This document shows, in pieces, positions 12,300 through 24,685 of a stretch of 64,000 nucleotides of DNA. The stretch's first letter is position 1. Each line of letters begins with the position of its first letter. Source of the DNA: Carnegiea gigantea (taxonomy: Eukaryota > Streptophyta > Magnoliopsida > Caryophyllales > Cactaceae); the NCBI GenBank assembly GCA_029747015.1, contig JAKOGI010000340.1, forward strand, positions 140,001 to 204,000, written 5' to 3'. Both the position numbers and the translations under genes were made by a program. The notes under the pieces were generated by a model that was not told where the DNA came from, ran no database searches, and saw only the letters and a program-made list of their open reading frames with translations.

Positions 12300-13640
12300 A
12301 AAAAAAATATTGACTATGGCATACCGCTGGCCTATGATGCTCCGACTCGGCTAAATGGGTGCCGTACCCGGATCGACACGACCCAACACGGAATACGTGG
12401 CCAACTCGCACCTTCGCAACCGGACATGGCTAGGTAGGGTACAGACGAAGATGAAGACGATGATGGTGAGAAAGAGGAGGGTGAAGCATAAAACAGATGA
12501 AGCAGACAAGTGCGCATGCCTGTCGAAGGGCTTGTTTTTTTCGTGGGTCACATTTAAAATATTAATCTTGATTTATTTCAACTTACTGTAATTTACTTCA
12601 ACCTACTTCAATTTATTTTTATTATTTTAATCAAATTTATTCATAAAGTTCAATCCACTTTAAACTATTTTAATTCACTTCAACTTACTTTAATCTACTT
12701 TAATCTATTTTAATTAATTTTATTTTTTTATTTATTTTAATTTATCCACAAAAAGAGCAGGCCTGAAGCTGACGAAGAAGGTGAAGTCCGGAAACATTGG
12801 TCTTTCACTACTCTTTCTGAACCCTCACAAACGCCCCCCCGCTGTGTATCTCTCTCTCCCCCCCTCCCTTAGCGTGCACGTTTGTAATTCTAATTTAAAG
12901 GGGTTTGAGTTTTTATCTCCACTGCTGCGGATATGGGCTTCTACTTAACCCAGTTTTGAAAGATTTAAATATAAATGGTTTTATTTGGACCAATTGCATA
13001 GAATAAAGGTCCAATCGTAACTTGTATAAATTCTTGGCTTAAACAACATTTATTTTAAATATAAAAATAAAATGATGGCTGAGCTATAATTTTTTTGGGT
13101 CAAAGTAGACCTTTTCTTGGTTGAAGAAAAAGCCGCGTCCCCGTATTCGTGTGGTCCCCGTATTCGTGTTCAGATTATAGACAAGGTTCCTGAGTCTAAA
13201 ATTAAGGAAACATGAGTGTCTGGCCCTCGAATACGTATGTGTGTCTGACACCCATACTCAACTCTGAGCAACATAGAGCTATGGTGTCCACATTAAACAA
13301 AGAAAAATTGCACAAATTAATGTTTATATTTTCTAGCTGAGACCATAATTTTTGAAAATAGGAAAAAGCAATGAGAATCTTTCAGACCCCGTCAGAGGCG
13401 GGCAATGGGCTGGGTCAGGATCAGTCCATCAACTTAACAGGTCGGGCCAAGCTGTGGACAATTGTTAACAAGTAAGGTTGAGTCATGGACCAGATAGCTT
13501 TGGCCTACCCAGGACCCACCCATGATCCATTTAAAAAAGAAAACAAGCTATTCCAAAGCCCTGTTTTACTACTTTAGAACATGCGTATACAATTAGGTCG
13601 GCTTGAATTTGACAGTGCTGCATGAATTTTGATAATAAAT
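12300..13640. other. Intergenic, TE-like GC-rich patches
   Basis: 12340-12430 (CCGTACCCGGATCGACACG and following) resembles a patch near 16265-16330, suggesting a shared dispersed repeat. 13130-13260 contains repeated CCCGTATTCGTGT and TGTCTGACACCC motifs. 13395-13460 has GGCGGGC/GGGTCAGG motifs of hAT-like type. No gene recognised. Confidence 0.3.
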
Positions 13641-15210
13641 GTTCAATTTGTTAGCAGGTGAGTACGTAGAGCAAACCATCTGATGATGTGAAGCCACCAA
13701 GCAAATAATACTCAAAGTTAGAAAATATGAAGCTAAAAAATACAAGTCCAAATTAAAACCACACAACCAGGCTAATATAAGTTATGACTACAAGTTCAAA
13801 TTCAAAAGACACCACCTATTTAGTCTAAATTATAGCTATAAGTTCATCTTCAGATTGCACTAAGAGGTAGTCAGTTCACTTTCCATCACTAAAGTGTAAA
13901 TAATGACAAGCATATTAGGGTTAAAATAGAGGAAGCTTATTTAGCAAACAAGATTGATTTTATTAGTGGGTAGACTCTGAGCCGAAGCAGCTTAGTGCAT
14001 CAATAACTTAAAAGCATAATAATAGTGATAGCAAACTTTGAGAGTCAATATATCATATACTACAAAGACAACCAATTGTTGGTTCCATTTAGTGACAAAT
14101 TCACAAAGATGAGTAATCTTCATTAGGGTACATACTCTCATTTGAAAAATCATGAATGCCTATCAGACATAATACCAACTCATTGATCAGGACAACTGCT
14201 CTAGCAAACAATATTATCAATATCTCCAATTTACACATTTAATAGGTCAACAAGAGAAATCATAGGAAAATCAACGGACAATTCTAGTGGAAACAAGATT
14301 AATACAAGATATCAAATGAAAGACGTTCTCTTTAATATATGATTTCATCATGAAAAAAAAAATAAAGGAAGCTTACGTAATATGGAAAGGGCAACAATGA
14401 TTTAACCCCACAAACGTTAAACGTTTCCTAAGCTGAAAGAACATTGTATAAGCCAGAGAAAAGTAGAGGAGGATGAAGACAAGGACGATTACATTATTGG
14501 TAGACACAACATGAGATAATAAAGTTTTGCTCCATTGAAATAGAACAATCTCAAAAAGAAAACAAAATCCATCAAAAGTATAATTAACTAGGTACTCTAC
14601 TTCACCCAAAAGTCACAAACTTTGGAGGATATGTAGTATAAACTCAACAAAACCAAAAATTCTTTTTCCCCTCTTTTTGGTCTAAAAAGAATTTTTCATA
14701 CATAGCTAGAAACAAAGACCCATATGGGTCCAATGATGAAAATTCTACTCCTTGATTCATCTCCATTCATTGAATGAAACCCAAACGCAGAAAGATGATT
14801 TAGAAAGTGCAAAGAAGGGACTATGAGCGAGTATTTATGACAGAAACCCTGAAATATGGATTTGCCACTTTGACATCCAAATCGACATATTCCAAAGAAA
14901 CTAAATTCCAAAGAAAATCACAATAATCAACTCACAGTATCAACTAAGCTCAAATTAATCAAGTAAAACGCACAACAGAAGTATAACATTAAATCAAAAA
15001 TGTTGAATGCATTATTTTGCGAACTCACCAGAAAATTGAAATTAAAATTGAAGCGAATCGAGTAAAAGGAAGTTTAAGTAACAATGCTTTTGAGCTAAGA
15101 ATGTATCCAATTGAGTGAATTGAATTTAAACACTGTGAAGATCTCCCTATGAGACTATTTCTTTTGCACTTGGGAGAGAGGAGGAACGAGATGGTTCGCA
15201 TATTAGGGCT
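13641..15210. other. Intergenic; possible untranslated leader on - strand
   Basis: No recognisable protein. Near 15000-15220 the - strand reads as a CT-repeat, a CCCTAA motif, a short open frame of 58 codons and a GGTGAGTT donor-like site, which together resemble a plant gene leader. No downstream exon could be recognised, so no gene is called. Confidence 0.2.
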
Positions 15211-15218
15211 TAGGGTGA

Positions 15219-15222
15219 GGCT

Positions 15223-15260
<38 letters not shown>
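15219..15260. repeat. (GA)n microsatellite
   Basis: Uninterrupted GA dinucleotides. Confidence 0.9.
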
Positions 15261-15264
<4 letters not shown>

Positions 15265-15784
15265 GTTTCACTAGAGTGAGAAACTACTCATAAAGCATAC
15301 CATTGAATGGCCTGTGTGCCGACCAAGTCCCGACCCATTGTGCTTAGTTAATTGGCGGCCCGTTTAGGACCTGGTCCACTTAAGAAATTCAACGGGTTTC
15401 TATCCTTTTTTTAAGGCCCAATAGACACTCGGTGCGTTGTCTAGGTCTAGACCCCATGTTCAATTATTAAAATTTAGATCATACAATAAAAAATGTGAAA
15501 GAGGCGGGCACGATGAGGTGACAAGTTAATTGCCAAAATATTTGTAATAAGACATCAGAAGTAGATATGAAAATAGTTGTTGGCCTCCTTATTTTAGTTG
15601 CATGCACAACAGGACATTTCACTAGAAGATTTGCAGTTGCCACTTATAATGATGAACGAGAAAACAGGGCAATACATGCCAAAGTTGGCAACTTGCTTCT
15701 TAGCATACAATCAAAGAAACATTACTGAGAAGTCTTCAAAGTGACTTAGTAATTGTGATAGGTAACTATTTTAAATTAGGTATT

Positions 15785-16250
15785 TCATTCAAGGTTGAAC
15801 ATAGATGGCTACAAAAAAATCAAAGACAATTAGCGGTTTTCCAGCTAGACCACAAGATTTTGGTCATCAAAGACATTGTTCAAGTCCCTAGTATCCAACA
15901 AGTTCCAGTAACCATAAAAGCTATCAATATTGTACTTGTTTTTGTCACTCAATGTTGAGAAGTAAAATTTATGACACTTTGATATAGATGGCTACAAAAA
16001 ATCAAAGACAATAAGTGGTTTTTTTCACTCAATGTTGAGAAGCAAAATTTATGACACTTTGATATAGATGGCTACAAAAAATCAAAGACAATAAGTGGTT
16101 TCCCAGCAAGACCACAAGGTTTCGGCCAATCGAAGCATCAAATACATCGCCCAAGTCCCTAGTATCCAACAGCTTTCAACACCTATAAAATCTATCAATA
16201 CTGCACTTATTTTTTCACTCAATGTTGAGAAGCAAAATCAATGATGCTTT
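15785..16250. repeat. Local tandem array with long and short units
   Basis: The phrase ATAGATGGCTACAAAAAA followed by TCAAAGACAAT occurs three times (near 15800, 15984 and 16064). TCACTCAATGTTGAGAAG also occurs three times (near 15946, 16026 and 16216). The middle copy is an 80-bp internal-deletion version of a longer unit that also carries AAGTCCCTAGTATCCAACA. No coding sense. Confidence 0.7.
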
Positions 16251-16547
16251 GATTCCAAATCTTGTTGATCGTACCCATGTCAACACGACCCGATACAAGG
16301 TGCAGGTCGGACCTAGCAAGGGGATATCCGCCATGGCTGGCTTGAAGGACAAGTGCTTCTCTTTCAGTTTGCAAATGACAGTGAAGAGAAGAGCAGAAAA
16401 CATGCATGGGGCATAGTTTCGATTATCAACACCATTTTCTCTCTTATTCTTCTCCAAGTCTTCGTACAGTTTCGATCTCTTTCCCTACCTACCTCTGCAT
16501 GCCTATCTCCCTCTGTCTCTCTCGCCCCTCCATCTCACTCCCATCAA

Positions 16548-16607
16548 TCATACACACACACACATCTGTACATACATACACACATACATACATATATACA
16601 TACAAAC
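16548..16607. repeat. (CA)n/(CATA)n microsatellite left of the gap
   Basis: ACAC and ACATACAT runs lead directly into the Ns. Confidence 0.85.
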
Positions 16608-16707
16608 NNNNNNNNNNNNNNNNNNNNNNNNNNNNNNNNNNNNNNNNNNNNNNNNNNNNNNNNNNNNNNNNNNNNNNNNNNNNNNNNNNNNNNNNNNNNN
16701 NNNNNNN
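16608..16707. other. Assembly gap, 100 Ns
   Basis: Exactly 100 unknown bases, the usual placeholder for a gap of unknown size, sitting between microsatellites. Apparent ORFs running through it are meaningless. Confidence 0.98.
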
Positions 16708-16754
<47 letters not shown>

Positions 16755-16853
16755 TATGTATATGTATATGTATATACACACACACACACGCACGAGAACG
16801 CGCGCGCACACACACACATATATATGTATATGTGTGTGTGTGTGTGTGAATGT
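16708..16853. repeat. (TA)n, (CA)n and (GT)n microsatellites right of the gap
   Basis: Long TA run, then TATG, CACA, CGCG and TGTG repeats. Confidence 0.9.
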
Positions 16854-17329
16854 CTACTTTAAAATGAATTATGCCTAATTAATAGTTTCGAAACGGAGTA
16901 TGAATGCTTAGAATCGACTTTAGTACATTTGGTTAATACGTACCTGAAAGTTGGTTCGAAGTAAACTATGCATGTTTAGCATCAGTTTAATATATTTAGT
17001 TAACGCATATTTGAAAGGTTGACTCGAATAAGTGAACGACACGACAAGGGATTGCCTGAGGTTTATTACATCTTAATGACCTAGAAAGGGGTTTAATGAT
17101 AATCTCGACATGATAAACGAATGCCATGAGACCCGTTCGCTAAAAAGGCCTAAATAGGTTCGAATAGTAATTTCGATGCAAGTGATGAATGTTTAGACTC
17201 GTATCATGTCTAAGTGACCTTAACGGATTCAAATGGCAACATGAATGTGATCAATGAACGTTTAGAGCCCTATTATGCGTAAAGGGCCATAAAAGCCTGA
17301 ATAGTGAATTATTACATGCTTAGTAAGCT

Positions 17330-19199
17330 TAACCTAACTCATTAGACGTCCATTTCAAGTCAAGCTCGCATGAATGCTTAAATATAAATATATATGTATA
17401 TATTTGTGCATGGTTATAACCGTTTGCTGCAGCGCTTTGATAATGGCTGGTTATCTAATTGGTAAGTTCCACGTTGGTAAGTTTACGTATTTCCTTCAGT
17501 GACCATCATGATTAGGATACTAGATCATGAACTGAAACTGAGATGGTAGTTGGATGGCTTGAGGAATAACTATGAGCGGTTCGAGGTTCTTGTGGTACGG
17601 TGCTTGTGAGGACGGAGTTCGGGTTGTGAATTAACCGCAATCATGTGGATTGCGAGGCCATGTGTGGCTCATTGTGTTGAAATGATTACGAAGTGTTTAA
17701 ATGTGATATGTGTATTCCCTTTTCCTTGTATGTTTAAAATGTAACATGTGTGTGGAAGGGTGATGTTTTAGCAAATGACTCTTCATGTGTTTTAAATGAA
17801 TAATAGTCATGTCTAGTAATGAGCTATGACCTATTTTAGCTATTCATATAGCGTTTGGGAGGAATCACCAAAACGTTTTTAACAAAAGGGAGATGGGAAT
17901 TATACGTTGAAAGATTTTATTATTTGAAACGGAAAATTACTAGTCGTTATGGCCATACGCTTTCCTTGGCTAAGATAATGTGCTGTGGACACTATGTTAT
18001 GAATGATGACTGCCTAGGGCTTACGTCCTGGTACTAGGAAATCCTAGAAGACCCTGACGGGGGTAATGGTCCAATATGTTTATGTAGCCATCCCGGGAGT
18101 AAGTGCTTATGTGTGAGCGTTAGGTCTCACTATGGGGTTCGAGAATAGATCTCACCCACTCAGCACCCTGTCATGATCTTATGCCACAAGTATTTTCCTT
18201 ACGAATGAGAAACGCAGTTGGCAATTGCTGTCTTAAACGTTTTATGAAAAAGAAAGGTTGAAGGCCATCTAATGGTCGATTGAAAGAAAGATGAGCAGTT
18301 TCTACGAGTCGTAATACGATATGAATGAAAATGCTTTGTTTTATGTGATCTCAAGTAATGTATGGTCAAGTTCTCATGTTTGCTTCAGACAGTTACGTTT
18401 ACATCAAGTCATTACGTGGCGTTAAGTAACTATACGTTAGAAAGTGCATATTGAATGAATGAGTACTAATGCATCACACATTCATGTCTTATGGTGTCTT
18501 CCTAAGTAGTAAATCCTTAACATGCCAACATTCTCCGCATTAAGAACACCTTGTGTTAATAATATGGTCAAGTGCCCCTAATGCGTATCACATAGCTCAT
18601 CGCAACTTGAATGCCATGTGAATGTTAACGAATGAATACTAGAGGTCATAGTACTTGTAAAAGGTTTGCTTTAGGAAGTGGAGGGGGCACTCATTGAGCA
18701 CGTAGTGACTCACTCCATTTCCTTTCCTCTTTTTCCCCCTCCCAGGTAATGAATGAAAGCTTATGCTTGCTACTTGCTTACGGACAACCAGTCTTCCAGG
18801 ATGTGTTCCCATGCTGCTGTGTGATGAAGCTGCCATTTCCTCCTTTTGATTGATGTAATGTAAATGGCAAACATGTAGCTGGCTCTGGTCTAGCCGCAAA
18901 CCTTGTAATTATCTGTATGGCTGTTGTAAGGGCATAAGCCCTAGTCCCGAGGGTGTGCCCCGTGGAGGACTCTTGTTGATGTAAATTAATTAGTATAATG
19001 TCTCCAGGTACCCCTCGGCTTGTGTCAAAATTTTGTAAACGTCGCAGTTTTAGGCAGAACTCTTGCAGTTTCGTCCCAGGAATCCCCTAGCCAACCTAGG
19101 GTTAGGTGACCATATAAGGAGATCAGCAGTCACGACAGCCTTAGGGGTCTCCCTCGGGGGATCCTGGCGGTGTAACGTCCCTCTAGGATAGAGGGGTGT

Positions 19200-19203
<4 letters not shown>
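17330..19203 (+). repeat. Putative LTR (solo or truncated) of a Ty3/gypsy-type element
   Basis: Non-coding stretch with the character of a long plant gypsy LTR: phrases such as GGTCTCACTATGGGGTTCGAG and CCCCGTGGAGGACTC. It terminates in an imperfect inverted pair TGTAACGTCCC...GGGGTGTTACA at 19171-19203, like chromovirus LTR ends. The left boundary is not defined, and no PBS, PPT or coding domain was found, so it may be a solo or truncated LTR. Confidence 0.35.
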
Positions 19204-19267
<64 letters not shown>

Positions 19268-19432
19268 AATAATATATATATATATATATATATATTATAG
19301 TATATATTATGTGTGTGTGTGTGTGTATCTGTCTATATGTGTGGGGTGTGTGTGTGTGTGTATTATTATATTATATATTATATATTGGATATTTTTTATA
19401 TGTATGTGTTGTGGTGTGTAATAATATATCTC

Positions 19433-19464
<32 letters not shown>

Positions 19465-19600
19465 ATATAATATATATATATAGGGTGTGTGTGTGTAAAT
19501 AAATTTATATGTGTGTGTATGTATACGTAGATGTGTATGTATATGTAGATTTATATTTATATATATACATGTGTGTGTATGTGTGTGTGTTAGCAAACAG
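19204..19600. repeat. (TA)n/(GT)n microsatellite cluster
   Basis: Long TA tract adjoining the putative LTR end, then GTGT and TATG tracts to about 19592. Confidence 0.9.
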
Positions 19601-21346
19601 TATGATTTTCCTCTGGTTGACATATAATGAAGCGAATAAATATTGACTACAGTAACTAAGTTCCGTTTCCAAACATGCAAACTCGATTTTCAATTTCCCA
19701 ATCTCATCCACCACCAAACCATTACAAATAAGAAGACAGCCATAGTAACCATATAAATCAAAATACCATAACTGCTTAACGATTTAAGTTTCTCCACGAC
19801 ATTAAATTCAAACAATTAAACACATTATGTAATATTATGTCGTTAGATGATTTTGAGCAATCTAAGCAATTAGTTTTGTGGAATAATTTGAGCTCTGAAT
19901 TCAAGAATTTGAAGTGCTGGAGGAACCTTAGGGCTAGGAAGAGAGAAGAATCTTCGCGAACTTACCCAATGATGGGCACCCACAGGCGACCGACCAAGCA
20001 TGAAGGCACCATAGCAAGAGCGATCGAGAGTCAACAGAGAGAATGAGAGTGGGTTGGGATTTAGGGTTCAATGTTTGATTCTTTGAACTTGAAATTCTGG
20101 TTAAAAGAGTAGACATAGAAAGAGTCCATATACCGCGTGCGCGACTGTCGAGAGGGACGACAGAGGATAAGCAAGGGACAAAAAAGGGGACAGTTTTCAG
20201 TCAATCTTGTATGAGACCATCGTACAACTTGATGTTCGTGAGATGGATGCTTATGGAGCAAGCATAAAATTACGTGCGTTGCCTAGTGCTTTTAATTTTC
20301 TCACTGTAAGGAAATGTGGTGCTAATGCAAGTCCAACGTTTGACCATGTGAATTCATGTACATGCACACGCCATCTAGGCTAAACCCCATTATCTTCATT
20401 ATTTTCTCTGATTTATTTGTTCTTTACCTGTGTGAATGAATGCTAATTTCATTGGCTAATATTGAACAACAAGCATTTGAATATTGCCAACTGTATCAAG
20501 TTTTTATATATTTTTTATTATTTAATTTTTCAGGTCTCTCTCATTTTTTGGGGATGATGAGAGCATTTTACGATGTTGACTTTAATCCAAGAAGTTATAG
20601 ACGGTGTTTCCGTAATCATGTTACTAATAAGTCATGCATTTAGAAGTGACCTTTAATCTTAAAATACAAGTCAATTCTTATAATTATACTGGTCACGTTA
20701 AAAACTTCTAAAGTTACACCTAAAGTACTTATTTTCACCATTTTTTAGTTGTGATTAACTTTTTAAAATTTTTTGAATGACAGTAACTCATTTTGATTAA
20801 AATGCTTTGTAAGATAATTTTTTGAAGGTCACTATAAATGAGTCATGAACAAGACACTTTGAGCATAATTAGAAGACTTGACAAAAATAGTGGAATGGAT
20901 ACTTCACGTATAACTTAAAATTTATGACTAATTAGTTATATATAGTTGACTTTTTCTGAAAGTTAAAAATTATTAGATAATGGTATCTAAGACTTTGTCC
21001 GAGCAACATAGCCTCTGACACAAAAAGGAGCTACTTTCTAACGTCATAGCCCAAGTAACTATTCAACAATTACAAGCAAGCTCACAGCTCAAATCTATAA
21101 CCATTCAATTTGGTAATTGTGCCTAGTGCATTAGCTCAGTACCAAATGTAATACAACCAGGTAGAAAAAAGAAGCACAGTGGCAAATACTCAAAATAAGC
21201 TATCAGTGTCTAATAGTGCTAACTACCTTAATGACTTTGCGGGAATAACCAAGTATGCATAACGCCATAGCCATGGCATGGTGTCAAGTAGGTATGTGCT
21301 TTGGCTCAGTTGACATACAGGCAACCCATAGGTTTTCCATCTCCTA
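19601..21346. other. Intergenic, no gene supported
   Basis: AT-rich. On the - strand, 19965-20065 reads as a CTCTCTGTTGACTC leader, an ATG with 15 open codons and a GGTAAGTT donor-like site, which could be an orphan first exon. No partner exon is recognised. Confidence 0.25.
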
Positions 21347-21351
21347 GGTAA

Positions 21352-21992
21352 TGTTGGATAGTTTGTATTCATGAGATATGATTTGGATAATTGGGCATCA
21401 AATAAAGTGCTTCACATTTGGGTTAAAGTTTGGCTTGATTAGACTTTGTCTTAATCATATTAACCCTTATGTACAAGGAAAATGTCAGATAAACTAAATA
21501 GCTCGTATGGTCACAAGAGTGTTTGCTAGTCCTTTTGGATGCTTGTTAGTCGCGGGTTCGATTCCTTGCAGCACATATTTTTGAATCAGAAAAGTATTAC
21601 CAAATGATAAATTTTGCTTTGTGGAGCCAGAAGCTACCACAGTTGAACCGTGGTACACACCACGGTCCATGGTGTTGTGTCTTTGCCTTTATCCAGAGTG
21701 AATGTGTCATAAAATCGATTGTGCTTATCTAATTTTATCAGTTAGAATCGGATAAGGCATATTGGTTGACAGTACCTGTATATATATTCTAGGAAACAAA
21801 GAGAATTTATCTGATTTTGCTCTTCAGAAAAATTCACAAAAGGCTTATTGTATCCTATGGGTGTCTTTGCTGAAATTAAGAGCAATCTTTGTAAGATATG
21901 GCAAATAACACCTTAAAGACAATGTTATTCATGCCTTAAGCCTTTGCAATTCCTCCACAAATTATTTGCATATATCTTGCGTATTTCCAACA
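21352..21992 (+). repeat. copia-1 5' LTR
   Basis: Begins TGTTGGATAG and ends TTTCCAACA, matching the 3' copy in length. It carries tRNA-like box A (TAGCTCGTATGG, 21499-21510) and box B (GGTTCGATTCC, 21555-21565) motifs. The usual tRNA-Met primer site is not visible after the LTR: an ATG opens gag only five bases downstream. Confidence 0.92.
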
Positions 21993-21997
21993 TTATT

Positions 21998-23224
21998 ATG
22001 ACCGATTCCTCATCTACTGCATCTTTCAAAGTCCTGAACCAAGACTCTGTTAAATTGGATCATTTTGATGGCACAAACTTCAATCATTAGAAGGACAAGA
22101 TGATGTTTCTACTCACTGCTTTGAATGTCGTATATGTCCTTAACCCCAAGTTGGAGGCTATTTTTGAAGCCTCTCAATATACTTCACCGGAAGAGAAGGC
22201 AAAGGTTGCAGATTTAAAGAAGAAGCATCAAGAAGATGAGTATGTGTGTCATGGACATATTCTTAACACTCTGGCAGACAACCTCTATGATCTCTACATG
22301 CCAATCTCTTCTCCCAACAAAATTCAAAAGGCACTAGAGACTAAGTATAATACCAAAAGGCAAGGTACTGATAAATTTATGATTATGAAATTTTTAGAAC
22401 TTAAAATGTTAGATTCAATCCCAATACTTGACCAAGTGCATGAGTTGCAAGTCTTAGTCAATAGGTTTCGTGATTTAAAGGTAGTTCTACTTGAGGCTTT
22501 TCAAGTGGGAGTAATCATATCAAAATTGCCTTCCACTTGGAATGACTACAGGAAGAAGCTTCTTCATATGCAAGAGGACTTCATGGTAGAGAAGATCATG
22601 AGATATCTTTGAATTGAGGAGGAGACTCAAAAAAGAGATGCCTCATGTTAAGTCTTAAATCATGCATGGTTTTAATAATTATTTTGATTATAATGTATAT
22701 AGTATTTTGTCTAATTTAGTTTATTTTATATATTTTTCAGGTTAAGCATTAATAAAATAAATAGCAAAACAACAGACGTCGAAATTAGGATTTTACACGC
22801 TAAGTTGTCAAGTCAGTCCAAAAATAATGATTTATGGAAAAATATTTGGACCGACTTGACAACTTGGCGTGTAAAATTCAAACTTCGACGTCTGCCATTC
22901 TTCTATTTATTTTATTAATGCTTAACCTGAAAATTATATAAAATAAAGTAAATTAGACGAAATACTATATATATTATAATCAAAATAATTATTAAAACCA
23001 TGCATGATTTAAGACTTAACACCCCAGATTTTCCAAATAGTCCTAATGTGAACTATGTGAATGAAAAGCCCAAGAAAAACAACAAAAGGAAAGCATTCGA
23101 GAGTAGCAAAAACAATAAAAATAAGAATGACAAGAAAAACAATTGTAAGTGCTATGATTGTAATAAAAAAGGCCACTACATAAAGGATTGTGAACTTGTC
23201 AAGGGATGCTTCTCAAGCCAAGGC
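21998..23224 (+). pseudogene. copia-1 gag, broken
   Basis: Starts ATG ACC GAT five bases after the LTR. An in-frame TAG at 22088-22090 falls where copia gag proteins usually have Trp (FNH-x-KDKM). The frame then reads through the UBN2-type capsid region (about 22100-22612) to TGA and is interrupted by the foldback at 22646. It resumes at 23022 with a Lys/Asn-rich stretch and a CCHC zinc knuckle (CYDCNKKGHYIKDC, near 23146-23190) that would bind element RNA. Confidence 0.85.
22646..23021. mobile_element. 376-bp foldback element inside copia-1 gag
   Basis: The two halves are near-perfect inverted copies, about 185 bp each: it opens TGTTAAGTCTTAAATCATGC and closes with the inverse GCATGATTTAAGACTTAACA. 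The flanks are CCTCA (22641-22645) and CCCCA (23022-23026), a likely 5-bp TSD with one change. The right half is clearly related to the last ~190 bp of the LTRs in the 29.9-43.8 kb array, sharing TATTTGGACCG, GTAAATTAGACGAAATA, ATAATTATTAAAAC and CTTAACA. The left half is the same sequence inverted. No coding capacity. Confidence 0.88.
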
Positions 23225-24480
23225 TAACTTGGTTGAAAATGGCAATCAAGAATTTGTTGCTATGGTCACCGGCTTCAAAGGCTTACAAATTAGCATGGTG
23301 ACTGAGGTTCATATGGCCACCACCAAATCTGTGGGGTGGTGGATAGACTCTGGTGCTAGTGTGCATATTTGCAATGACAGGGCACAATTCAAGAGTTATA
23401 AGAAGCCATGGACAAGAAAGTCCTAATGGGAAACCATTCTGAGGCCAAGGTTCTTGGACAAGGCACCGTGGAACTTCAATTCACTTCGGGAAAGAAGTTA
23501 ACAGTAAAAAATGTGTTTTATGTTCCTGAAATTAGACAGAATCTTATATCTACTTTTCTACTTTGTAAGAATGGTTTTAAAACCATTCTAGAATCAGATC
23601 ATGTTGTACTTTCTAAGAATAGGATATTTGTGGATAAGGGGTATACCAATGATGGCATGTTCAAACTTAATCTTGATGGAATCAATGAAATAAATGATGT
23701 TTCTGTTTACTATGTGGATCCTTCGTCTTTATGGCATGCTAGATTGGCACACTTAAGTTTTTCATCTTTACAATATATGCACAAGAATGGTTACTTGTCC
23801 ATTAAAGATGATATTAAAAAGGACAAATGTGAAATTTGAGCTCAAGCCAAAATTATTAAGAAACCTTTTTGAAAGAAATACACAAATTTTGGACTTGGTA
23901 TATTCTGACATTTGTGAATTTAAAGGTATTCTAACTAGAGGGGGTAAGTGATATAACTATTTTATAACTTTCATAGATAATTATTCTAGATATACTTGTG
24001 TGTATTTGTTAAGGAGCAAGGACGAAGCATTTGATGCGTTCAAACGCTAAAAGGCGGAAGTTGAAAATCAAAAAGAAAGAAAAATTAAAATTCTTAGAAG
24101 TGATAGAGGGGGTGAATACTTCCCTAAGGAGTTTGATAATCTTTATGAAGAATTTGGTATTATTTATCAAAGAACCGCCCCCATACTCCCCAACAAAATG
24201 GTTTGGCTGAAAGAAAAAACTGTACTTTCGAGGAGATGGTTAAGTCCATGCTTCTAAGTGCCAAATTGCCTAATAATTTCTGGGGGGGAAGCCTTCCTCA
24301 CTGCTTGTCATATTCATAATAAAATACCATCTAGGAAAAGAAAAGTATCCCCATATGAGATATGTAAAGGTAGGAAACCCAACCTTGACTATCTCAAAGT
24401 GGGGGGTGTTTGGCTTATTATAGGGCTCCTGATCCTAACAGGACCAAATTGGGACCTTGAGGAATCAGAAGTATTTTTGT
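23190..24480 (+). pseudogene. copia-1 protease and integrase, broken
   Basis: The aspartic protease motif WIDSGAS is near 23341. The GAG-pre-integrase segment (LWHARLAHLSFSSL) is near 23730-23775. Integrase pieces follow: IDNYSRY near 23970, SDRGGEY near 24100 and SGGEAFLTACHIHNKIPS near 24280-24330. Several frameshifts and stops separate the parts, including the change of frame near 23415 and the stop at 23837-23839. Confidence 0.85.
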
Positions 24481-24685
24481 AGGATATGCTCAAAATTCTA
24501 AGGCTTATAGGTTCTTGGACTTATAATCTAATGTGATTGTAAAATCAAGAGATGCTGAGTTTTTTGGAAAATAAACTTAGCAAAGACATTGTTGAGCATT
24601 CTAATCCTACTATTGAAAATCAATCTCTGTCATAAAAGAATACTCCTGAAAGTTTTAAAAGGCATTATGATGCTCCAATAGAGCC

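Noticed and set aside
13130..13260. Possible gene fragment with CCCGTATTCGTGT repeats
   Set aside because: No open frame with protein sense; similar patches elsewhere suggest dispersed repeat DNA.
16353..16862. Long ORFs running through the N block
   Set aside because: They exist only because unknown bases and microsatellites contain no stops.
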